From positions 1,984,001 through 2,048,000 of the forward strand of contig NZ_CP124836.1 of assembly GCF_029964055.1 (NCBI RefSeq): a DNA stretch of 64,000 nucleotides, written 5' to 3'. The notes beneath the pieces were generated by a model. That model searched no databases. It worked only from the letters and a program-made list of their open reading frames with translations, and had not been told where the DNA came from. The DNA comes from Arthrobacter sp. EM1. GTDB lineage: Bacteria; Actinomycetota; Actinomycetes; Actinomycetales; Micrococcaceae. Positions 43,181 to 51,330 of the stretch are shown here, in pieces. Both the position numbers and the translations under genes were made by a program. The first letter of the stretch is position 1, and the number at the start of each line of letters is the position of its first letter.

Positions 43181-45244
43181 ATGACCAAAGCAGAAGCCCT
43201 GCGTATGACCCTTTCCGACGTCGCCGCACTGGCGCAGGTCCAGCGGCCCGTCGTGTCCATTTGGCGCAAACGCAGTGCCGGGTCAGCTCACCCGTTTCCC
43301 GAGCCCAGCGCGCTGGATAGCGGCCGTGAACTGTTCGACGCCGATCAGGTCGCCGGCTGGCTGGACGCTACCGGACGCGGCAACAACCCTGATGCCGTGA
43401 ACGACGCCGCCGCTTTCGCCCGGATACCCGTAACGGCGGCCGGCGGCGTCGAAGGGAACACCCTGGCTGCCCTCACCGCCCTCCTGACTCTCAAGGCCAT
43501 GACAGGAGCCGGGATTGGAACCCTGACCACAGCTGAACTGCTGGACGCCGCGGACGAGTGCGACCCCGATGACGGGTTTCTTTACTCGGAACTGGAGGCC
43601 CAGGGCCCGTCGCTCGCTGCTACCGCAGCGTTCGCGGACCGGCTGGTGGACAGCGCCTACAACGCACCTGCCGCCTTTGAACAGCTTCTGGCCGCCCGGT
43701 TCCGGGCGGGGCTGCGGGAGCACTCGGATACCGCCCTTACGGAATCTGCCGTGGAGCTAATCGCCGCCGCGGCGGTCGAACTGTCCGCGGTGCTGGGCGG
43801 GAGTCCCGTCTTTGCCGACTCCACCCGCGGCGGCAGCGACCTCCTGATGGGCGTCGTGCACGCTTCCGGCGAGGGTGCGCCCGTCACCTTTCTGACAGCG
43901 GACGACGACGGCGGCGCCGGCCGGCTGGTGCGTCGCCGCCTGCGCGTCCATGGTGTGGACTCCGGACAGATCCGTGTCGAGACCAGCGGCGAATTCGCCA
44001 TGCATGGAGCCGTGGTCCATGTGGCGCAGTACCCATCCCCCGGCCAACCAGGCATGGACGCCACCCAGATTCTCTCCGCGGTGGAACACCTTGTCCTCCA
44101 GATGGACGACCAGCAGCGGGCGGTCATCATTGCCCCGGCACGTGTTCTCTGCGATGTTCCGCTGGCCGCCGGGGCCGCGGGTTTGCGTTCGGGGCTGCTG
44201 CGCACCGGCCGGGTACGTGCCATTGTCCGGCTGCCCCAGGGCCTGCTGCGGTCCAAGCCCCGCGAAGCGCAGGCGCTGTGGGTGCTGGGACCGTCGTTCG
44301 CAAAAGTACCGATTGCGGAACGCTGGACCATGGCGGCGGACCTCAGCGCCTGTGCCCTCACCGACGACGTGAGGCAGGACCTGGTGAGCGACATGGTCGC
44401 CTCTATGGGTAACCGCGCCACCGTGCGCGCCCACTCCTTCAGGTTTGCCCGACTGGTCCAGACCCGTCTGCTGCTGGCCGCCCGGACATCCCTCGTGGCA
44501 GCTCATCACCCCGGGCCGGCTCCGAGTTCCGGCGGCGCGGGGGCTGTCCTTCGCGTCGAGGAACTGGTGCGTCTGGTCGGAGCCGGAGGAACGAAGCCAT
44601 CAGCTGACATGGCCGTTCTCCCGGGAGGTCCAGCCACGAAGGCCCAGCCCGCCGCAGTCCAGGGACTTCTGGCCGCCGGCACCCTGAAATACATCAAGGG
44701 GAACCGGATTGTCGATGCGGACCTGGCGCCGGGCGGCACCACACGGGTCCTGGGGCCGGCCGAGCTGCTCCACCCGCACACCGCCCCGGCCCGGTACATC
44801 AGCTTGCTGGAGTTCGCCGCCAGCAACCCCGGGGGCCGGCTCACCGAGCCCGGCGACGTCGTGTTCTGCACCAGCCCGCGTCCGGCGGCCACTGTTGACG
44901 CTGACGGCGGCTCCGCCGTCGTGTTCCCCGCGAGGGTGCTGCGGATCGACGCCGGGGACCCCGGCGGGCTGCTGCCCGACGTCGTCGCCGCGGACATCAA
45001 CGCACTGTCCGGCAGGGACAAGGTCTGGCGGCACTGGCAGCTGCGCCGCCTGCCGGAGGCCCAGCGGGAGAAGCTGGCCGAAACGCTCGCCCGGCTGCAA
45101 CACGGGCAGCATCTGGCCCGCGAACGCCTCAAACGGCTGGAGGAACTCGCTACCCTGATTACGGACGGCGTAGCGGGCGGAAGCCTCACCCTGACAGACC
45201 CCAGCACTAAGCTCGCCGAACCACAGACCGAAGGAACCCAGTAA
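43181..45244 (+). CDS. N6-adenine methyltransferase-like protein lacking catalytic motifs (type I R-M partner)
   Basis: 687 residues from ATG 43181 with AAGGAGG upstream. The N-terminal 65 residues are a helix-turn-helix (S-D-V-A-A-L-A-Q-V-Q-R-P-V-V-S-I-W-R-K-R) like those found on orphan actinobacterial N6 methylases. A helical segment follows (about 85-175), then a Rossmann-like part. Where motif I (D-P-A-C-G-S-G) should be it reads D-S-T-R-G-G-S-D-L-L, and where motif IV (N-P-P-F/Y) should be it reads A-Q-Y-P-S-P-G. Both are lost, so it should not methylate. The last 250 residues resemble the tail of methylase-specificity proteins. It is joined to hsdM: its TAA overlaps the next ATG by one base. 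Confidence 0.8.
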   Translation: MTKAEALRMTLSDVAALAQVQRPVVSIWRKRSAGSAHPFPEPSALDSGRELFDADQVAGWLDATGRGNNPDAVNDAAAFARIPVTAAGGVEGNTLAALTALLTLKAMTGAGIGTLTTAELLDAADECDPDDGFLYSELEAQGPSLAATAAFADRLVDSAYNAPAAFEQLLAARFRAGLREHSDTALTESAVELIAAAAVELSAVLGGSPVFADSTRGGSDLLMGVVHASGEGAPVTFLTADDDGGAGRLVRRRLRVHGVDSGQIRVETSGEFAMHGAVVHVAQYPSPGQPGMDATQILSAVEHLVLQMDDQQRAVIIAPARVLCDVPLAAGAAGLRSGLLRTGRVRAIVRLPQGLLRSKPREAQALWVLGPSFAKVPIAERWTMAADLSACALTDDVRQDLVSDMVASMGNRATVRAHSFRFARLVQTRLLLAARTSLVAAHHPGPAPSSGGAGAVLRVEELVRLVGAGGTKPSADMAVLPGGPATKAQPAAVQGLLAAGTLKYIKGNRIVDADLAPGGTTRVLGPAELLHPHTAPARYISLLEFAASNPGGRLTEPGDVVFCTSPRPAATVDADGGSAVVFPARVLRIDAGDPGGLLPDVVAADINALSGRDKVWRHWQLRRLPEAQREKLAETLARLQHGQHLARERLKRLEELATLITDGVAGGSLTLTDPSTKLAEPQTEGTQ

Positions 45245-46875
45245 TGCCCCCGAAATTAAAGGTGGACCTCGCCCCGTCCACCATGAAGGAACTCAAGGAC
45301 ACCCTCTGGAAGGCCGCGGACAAGCTGCGCGGTTCCATGGACGCCTCCCAGTACAAGGACGTCATCCTTGGCCTGGTGTTCCTGAAATACGTCTCGGACG
45401 CTTTCGAGGAGCGCCGCGCCCAGATCGTCACGGAGCTGGAAGCCGACGGCCTCAATGAGGACCAGATCGCCCAGCTGATCGACGACGTGGACGAGTACAC
45501 CGGCCGCGGCGTCTTCTGGGTCCCTGCCCGTGCCCGCTGGGACTACCTCGCGGAGAACGGCAAGGGCCTCGCCGCCGCGATGGGCGAGGCACCGAAGAGC
45601 ATCGGCCAGCTGATCGACGAGGCCATGGACCTCATCATGGCCGCCAACCCCACGCTGGCGGCCACGCTTCCCCGCATCTTCAACCGCGACAACGTGGACC
45701 AGCGCCGCCTCGGCGAGCTGCTGGACCTGCTGAACTCGGCCCGCTTCACGGGCCAGGGCGTCAGCAAGGCCCGCGACCTGCTCGGCGAGGTCTACGAGTA
45801 CTTCCTGGAGAAGTTCGCCCGGGCCGAGGGCAAGCGCGGCGGCGAGTTCTACACCCCGGCCGGCGTGGTCCGGGTGCTCGTGGAGGTGCTGGAACCCAAC
45901 CGCGGGCGGGTCTATGATCCCTGCTGCGGCTCGGGCGGCATGTTTGTCCAGACCGAGAAGTTCCTGGAGCACCACCAGAAGGAGGGCTCGGACATCTCGG
46001 TCTACGGCCAGGAGCTTAACGAGCGCACCTGGCGGATGGCCAAGATGAACCTCGCCATCCACGGCCTCAACGCCAACCTCGCCTCCCGCTGGGGCGACAC
46101 CTTCGCCCGGGACCAGCACCCCGAGCTGACCGGGACCAACGGCGCCGACTTCATCATGGCCAACCCACCCTTCAATATCAAGGACTGGGCCCGTTCCGAG
46201 TCCGACCCCCGCTGGAAGTACGGCCTCCCGCCGGCCGGAAACGCCAACTACGCCTGGATCCAGCACATCATCTCCAAACTCGCCCCGGGCGGGTCCGCCG
46301 GCGTGGTCATGGCCAACGGCTCCATGTCCTCCAACTCCGGCGGCGAGGGCGAGATCCGCGCCCAGCTCGTGGAGGCCGATCTCGTCTCCTGCATGGTGGC
46401 TTTGCCGACGCAGCTGTTCCGTTCCACCGGCATTCCGGTGTGCACCTGGTTTTTTGCCAAGGACAAGACGGCCGGCTCGCAGGGCTCCGTCGACCGGACC
46501 GGCCAGGTGCTCTTCATCGACGCCCGTAACCTGGGCTACATGGTGGACCGTGCCGAGCGTGCTTTGTCGGATGAGGACATCGCCAAGATCGCCGGCACCT
46601 ACCACGCGTGGCGCGGCACTTCGTCCGCGGTTGAGGCAGGCCTGACGTACGACGACGAAGCCGGCTTCTGCTATTCGGCCACGCTTGCGGAGATCAAGGC
46701 TGCTGATTATGCGCTAACGCCGGGACGGTATGTTGGGGCGGCTGAGCTTGAGGACGACGGCGAGCCGATCGAGGAGAAGATCGCGCGGTTGTCGAAGGAA
46801 CTATTCGAGCAGTTCGACGAGTCGGAGCGGCTGGCGCAGGTTGTGCGCGAGCAATTGGGGCGCCTGGATGTCTAG
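45244..46875 (+). CDS. hsdM: Type I restriction-modification system, methyltransferase subunit HsdM
   Basis: 543 residues. The N-terminal HsdM_N helical region (ELKDTLWKAADKLRGSMDASQYKDVILGLVFLKY) leads to the MTase domain with motif I D225-P-C-C-G-S-G-G and motif IV N307-P-P-F. Both are intact, so this is the active adenine methylase. It lies between the motif-less partner and hsdS, overlapping hsdS by 8 bp. The usual HsdM length is 500-550. Confidence 0.96.
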   Translation: MPPKLKVDLAPSTMKELKDTLWKAADKLRGSMDASQYKDVILGLVFLKYVSDAFEERRAQIVTELEADGLNEDQIAQLIDDVDEYTGRGVFWVPARARWDYLAENGKGLAAAMGEAPKSIGQLIDEAMDLIMAANPTLAATLPRIFNRDNVDQRRLGELLDLLNSARFTGQGVSKARDLLGEVYEYFLEKFARAEGKRGGEFYTPAGVVRVLVEVLEPNRGRVYDPCCGSGGMFVQTEKFLEHHQKEGSDISVYGQELNERTWRMAKMNLAIHGLNANLASRWGDTFARDQHPELTGTNGADFIMANPPFNIKDWARSESDPRWKYGLPPAGNANYAWIQHIISKLAPGGSAGVVMANGSMSSNSGGEGEIRAQLVEADLVSCMVALPTQLFRSTGIPVCTWFFAKDKTAGSQGSVDRTGQVLFIDARNLGYMVDRAERALSDEDIAKIAGTYHAWRGTSSAVEAGLTYDDEAGFCYSATLAEIKAADYALTPGRYVGAAELEDDGEPIEEKIARLSKELFEQFDESERLAQVVREQLGRLDV

Positions 46876-48076
46876 GAATACCTCCATCGGCGAACTAGCA
46901 GCTCTCGGTGCCCTCCAGTTCGGAGACGGTTACAGAACCAAACGAAGCGAGCATGGCCAGCCGGGTTACCGGATCATTCGTGTTGCCGACGTGATGGACG
47001 ATGCTGTCAGCTTCGAGGGACCGGACTTCGTTTCGGCTGATTACGTCAGGGCCATCGGAACGAAATTGGGACATCCCGGTGACATCCTTCTGACCACAAA
47101 GGGGACTGTTGGCCGAGTGGCCGTTCTACCCGAAACCGGTGAGCAGGTTGTTTACAGCCCGCAGCTCTGCTATTTCCGGGTTCTGGATTCCGATGTAATA
47201 ACCCCGCGCTTCCTACGCTACTGGTTCAGTAGCCAGGAGTTCTGGCTTCAAGCCGCGGACAGAATGAACAACACGGACATGGCCGCATACATAAATCTGG
47301 CGGACATCCGGTCCCTCAAGATGACGCTGCCATCGATTCACAACCAACAGGCAATTGCAGAGGTGCTCGGTGCGCTCGACGACAAGATCGCCGCCAACAC
47401 CAAGCTCGTTCAGACCTCCGCAGCCCTGACTCAAGCGATGTTCTCCTCGGCTGTCGCCACATCCTCAGAGGAATCCGTTCTCTCGGAAATCACCGAACTT
47501 CTCAGCCGCGGCATTACGCCCAAGTATTCTGACGACAACGACGCAACCGTCATCCTGAACCAGAAGTGCGTCCGCGGGCAGCGTGTAGATCTGGACCCGG
47601 CTCGGCGGACACTTTCCGTCAAAGTCCGTGAAGACAAACTCCTGAAATTGGATGACGTCCTTGTGAACTCGACGGGACAAGGAACGCTCGGCCGGGTTGC
47701 ACGATGGACTCACCATGAGAATGTCACGGTCGATTCGCACATCACCATCGTCAGGTTCGACCGAAACAAAGTTGATCCTGTATGTGCGGGAGTGGGTCTC
47801 CTCGGCTTGCAGCAGACCATCATCGAAATGGGTGAAGGCAGCACTGGACAAACAGAACTGTCGCGAGTCGAACTCGGAAAACTTCGTATAAGGCTTCCGG
47901 ATTTCGAAACTCAACGGGCCCTCGGCCGTCGGTTCGCTTCGATGGCGAATATGGAGCGAATAAACTTTGAGGAGAACCGTCGCCTGGCAGCCACCCGTGA
48001 TGCCCTTCTCCCCCAACTCATGTCCGGCAAGCTCCGGGTCCGGGAAGGAGAAACGCTGGTGGCAGCGGCGGTCTGA
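46868..48076 (+). CDS. hsdS: Type I restriction-modification system, specificity subunit HsdS
   Basis: 402 residues from ATG 46868. Two target-recognition domains are seen, each ended by a conserved helix: Q-Q-A-I-A-E-V-L-G-A-L-D-D-K-I-A-A-N at about 160-177 and the C-terminal helix ending L-M-S-G-K-L-R-V. HsdS chooses the DNA site. Its lower GC content than hsdM matches the fast change and transfer typical of specificity genes. Confidence 0.93.
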   Translation: MSRNTSIGELAALGALQFGDGYRTKRSEHGQPGYRIIRVADVMDDAVSFEGPDFVSADYVRAIGTKLGHPGDILLTTKGTVGRVAVLPETGEQVVYSPQLCYFRVLDSDVITPRFLRYWFSSQEFWLQAADRMNNTDMAAYINLADIRSLKMTLPSIHNQQAIAEVLGALDDKIAANTKLVQTSAALTQAMFSSAVATSSEESVLSEITELLSRGITPKYSDDNDATVILNQKCVRGQRVDLDPARRTLSVKVREDKLLKLDDVLVNSTGQGTLGRVARWTHHENVTVDSHITIVRFDRNKVDPVCAGVGLLGLQQTIIEMGEGSTGQTELSRVELGKLRIRLPDFETQRALGRRFASMANMERINFEENRRLAATRDALLPQLMSGKLRVREGETLVAAAV

Positions 48077-48146
48077 GGGTCCGCTCACCGTCGGTGCCCG
48101 CCGGTACCTTCGTGGTGAAATGACCGCTTAGAAGGGTCCACACAGC

Positions 48147-49211
48147 ATGTCGACGCCAGCATCGTTTGGATCTACGCCAGCGAGGTCCGGCATGCCGGAG
48201 TGGTACCCGGAGTTGTTGGCGTCCGTCTCCAGCGAGGTCCATTCCGGTCGTTCCAGGGCAATTTCGGCCGCCAACCGGGAGATGCTGCTGTCCTACTGGT
48301 CGATTGGCAGCGAACTGGCCAAACGGGAATCGGCGCAAGGGTGGGGCAGCAAAGTCGTCACGCGGCTCGCTGCCGACGTCCGCTCGGCTTTTCCGGAGGC
48401 AACAGGATCCTCGCCGCAGAACCTGCGGTACATGAAGTCGTTCGCCCAAGCCTGGCCGGGCTTCCCAATGTTGCAAGCGCCGCTTGCAACATTGCCCTGG
48501 TACCACCAGATAGCTCTGATCGAGAAGCCCAGCGACCCGGAACCCGGCTCTGGTACGCAACTGCCGCCGTCTAAAACGGATGGTCTCGGAACGTGCTGGC
48601 CCACCACATCGAGACGAAGCTCCACGAACGCTCCGGCATAGCGGTTACTAACTTCTCGGCGACCTTGCCGCCATGGGACTCAGACCTGGCCCAGCAGGCT
48701 TTCAAGGACCCCTACGTCTTCGACTTCCTGCCACTGACGGGCAAACGGAATGAGCGGGAGCTTGAGGGGCCGCTGATCGTCCATGTCGAGAAGTTCCTCC
48801 TCGAACTCGGCCAGGGGTTTGCCTTCGTGGGCCGGCAGGTCCGCTTTGACCATCGGCCGGGAGGAATTCTTCGCCGTTCTGCTGTTCTACAACTTCAAGC
48901 TGCGTTGCTTTGTGGTGGTCGAACTGAAAGCCACCGCGTTCAAGCCGGAGTACGTGGGCCAGATCAACATGTACATGTCCGCGGTGGACGATCTTCTAGC
49001 CCACCCGGACGACAAGCCCACCGTCGGTCTCCTGCTGGGCAAAACCAAGAACAACGTGGTGGCCGAATACTCGCTGCGGGGATTCTCCCAACCGATCAGC
49101 GTCGCCGAATGGGAATCCGGGATCGTCCAATCCCTGCCCGAGGAATTCGCTGCGACCCTGCCCAGCATCAGCGAACTCGAAGCCGAACTTTCCGGCCCCA
49201 CGGCGAAGTGA
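48147..49211 (+). pseudogene. DUF1016 (PDDEXK, YhcG-like) nuclease gene, broken copy 2
   Basis: This copy keeps the full length but not the frame. The first frame (48147 to about 48535) reads E-W-Y-P-E-L-L-A-S-V and N-L-R-Y-M-K-S-F-A. Near 48540 it shifts. The next frame has a nonsense TAA at 48572-48574 in the V-x-N-G-W segment, then continues through LAQQAFKDPYVFDFL. Near 48840 a second shift restores the core E-E-F-F-A-V-L-L-F-Y and VVVELKATAFKPEY, T-V-G-L-L-L-G-K-T-K-N. Three lesions make it a clear pseudogene. It lies between hsdS and hsdR. Confidence 0.9.
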
Positions 49212-49244
49212 CATCGTCCGTGGGGGGAACCGCAATGGGCGATG

Positions 49245-51182
49245 TCAGAAGAGATCGGCAAGCTCCTCGTTAACCTCGTCCGGATCAAACGCTTTAGGGT
49301 CCAGCGTGTCGCCCGGCTGCATGCCCAGCCACTCCCGGTACTCCTGGTGCTCCTCGTGGCGGGGATCATTGATGGTCTCAACGATGTTCGCCCAGCCCCA
49401 GGTGCCGCCACTGTCCTCCGCCGGAGCGGCACCCCGGCCCGCGGTGCACCGCGGGAGCTGACCGCCGCCGTCTGCCGGCAAGACTTTCTCCACCTTGACG
49501 GCGTGCACCCAGTTGTCGCCAAAGTCGTACGTGTACGTCATGCCGCTGCCCACGGCGGGGAGCAGTTCGCCCACAGTCACCGTGGCTTCGTCGAGGGGAG
49601 ATTCGCCGTAGAAGTCATCCTCGCCGTCCGGGTCCACCGGCGCGTACGTGGGACCGCGGAATCCTGCGGTCTGGAAGTGGTGCAGGTGGTAATCCAGCCA
49701 GCCGAACAGGGCCTGGATCACCTGGTGCAGCTGCGGCAGGGGCATACCGGAGGGAACCAGGACGCGACGCCAGATGGGAGGCTTCGATCCGTTCAGCATG
49801 ACTTTGAGCTGCAGAACGGACCCCTCTCCGCCCGGCGCCGCCGCAGGGGCTGAATCCGGGCCGGCCACAGAAACTGCCTGGCCCCGCGTCGGCAGCTCGG
49901 CATCCTCATCCGGGCCGGGCTGGAGGCCGAGGTCGGACAGGACCTCATCATCGTCGAAGACGCCCGCAACACAGCCGATCACCGCGGCCGGAACCCGAAA
50001 ATGTGTGTCAATGGTCATCAGACCCAGCTCCGCAAGTGCTTCCAGCCGGCTCACAGCCGCATCGGTCAGCACGCCGACCATCATCTTTTCCTCATCCGGC
50101 GCAAAGGTGGCGGCGGCCAGAACGCGTTCCTTGAGCGGCGGGTCCGGCGTTGCCGCGGCAAGCAAGATCGAGGCCTGCATTCCGGCGATAAGCCGCTCCC
50201 ACGGCTGCTCCCAGTCGAAGCCGAGCGCGGCAGCCTCCAGGAACCGCTCCAGAAAAAACTCCAGCTCTTCCAGCCGCTCCGCGGTCCCGCCCGCCACAAA
50301 CACGTCTGAGGATGCCGAACGCACCACCTTGGTTGACCCGACGTCAATCAACTCAGCGTCCACCAGAGCGTTCCACAGCTGAGCCAGCAGCGGCACCTCA
50401 TACATACTCCGGACAGTGGGCACAGGATCCGCGGCACCGGTGAACCCCGGCAGAAGGTCTTCGGGCAACGAGGCAGTCCGCTTGGCGGAGCCCCTGACGA
50501 TCACCCCGACGCAGGCAGCCGCCGCTTCGATCTCCCGCAAACGGAGCGCACCGGTCGCGGTGACCGGCTTGCCGTCCCCGATCCACTGCAGCAGCGCTGT
50601 GGCCCGCTGGATCAGCGGCAGCCGGGACAGCGCCGCCAGGGCGTCAAGTGCGGGAATGGCCGGCACATCAACGAGGCCCCAGCCAACGCCGCCGTTGCTC
50701 CTGTCGTCCCCGTCGAGCGCGTCGAAGAAATCCCTGATCTCGGCGAGCTGCTCCTCTGAACCCGACCACCGCTCGGTTTCCGCGAGAAATTCAACAAAGG
50801 CTTGAACGGCAGCGACCGTGTAAGCGGCCTCGTCGACGTCGTCACCGTCGCCAAGGTCAACCCCGGCGGCCAAGGCCAAGGCGGTCAATTCATCCGAGAC
50901 CGCAAGTGCGAGCGGGACGGGGTCAATGGAAGTCACGTCGGCCGCTGCCGTTCGTTCCATATAACGGCCCATGACGATCTTGACCTGCGGCAGACACTCC
51001 AGCGCGGAAGCAGCGGCGCCCGGAGTGCCGTCGTCGAACCACCGGACGAACGCCGGCGTCAACGCATCGACAGCCCGCTCGGCCCGGAACGAACTCAGGG
51101 AAGGGGCGTGGGGTGCCCACGAACCGCTGCGACCCGCCCCCGCGGGATTGCCCGAGCGCCAGTTCCTGCCGTTTTTGGTCAT
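49245..51182 (-). CDS. pRiA4b ORF-3-like domain protein
   Basis: 645 residues. The first 420 are a helical, unrecognised region. From about 445 the PF07929-type domain begins: Q-L-K-V-M-L-N-G-S-K-P-P-I-W-R-R-V-L-V-P and H-Q-V-I-Q-A-L-F-G-W-L-D-Y-H-L-H-H-F, then Y-T-Y-D-F-G-D-N-W-V-H. A C-terminal H-E-E-H-Q-E-Y-R-E-W-L-G and acidic tail ends it. Such proteins occur on plasmids and in mobile regions; function unknown. It is antisense within the R-M locus, between the DUF1016 pseudogene and hsdR. Confidence 0.85.
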   Translation of the reverse strand: MTKNGRNWRSGNPAGAGRSGSWAPHAPSLSSFRAERAVDALTPAFVRWFDDGTPGAAASALECLPQVKIVMGRYMERTAAADVTSIDPVPLALAVSDELTALALAAGVDLGDGDDVDEAAYTVAAVQAFVEFLAETERWSGSEEQLAEIRDFFDALDGDDRSNGGVGWGLVDVPAIPALDALAALSRLPLIQRATALLQWIGDGKPVTATGALRLREIEAAAACVGVIVRGSAKRTASLPEDLLPGFTGAADPVPTVRSMYEVPLLAQLWNALVDAELIDVGSTKVVRSASSDVFVAGGTAERLEELEFFLERFLEAAALGFDWEQPWERLIAGMQASILLAAATPDPPLKERVLAAATFAPDEEKMMVGVLTDAAVSRLEALAELGLMTIDTHFRVPAAVIGCVAGVFDDDEVLSDLGLQPGPDEDAELPTRGQAVSVAGPDSAPAAAPGGEGSVLQLKVMLNGSKPPIWRRVLVPSGMPLPQLHQVIQALFGWLDYHLHHFQTAGFRGPTYAPVDPDGEDDFYGESPLDEATVTVGELLPAVGSGMTYTYDFGDNWVHAVKVEKVLPADGGGQLPRCTAGRGAAPAEDSGGTWGWANIVETINDPRHEEHQEYREWLGMQPGDTLDPKAFDPDEVNEELADLF

Positions 51183-51330
51183 GGTGTTCCTGCCTGCTGA
51201 CGTTTTGGTTGGGGCGACGGGTGGCCGCTGCCGGAGCGGCTTTTCTCCAGCGTACCGAGTGTGGCGTTCGGCCGCGACGAACAGGGCCGTTGGCTAAGCT
51301 GGACAGCAACACGACATTGGGGGAACAACC

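Noticed and set aside
45256..46605. A 449-codon open frame antisense to hsdM
   Set aside because: hsdM is intact with catalytic motifs; the antisense product has no recognisable features.
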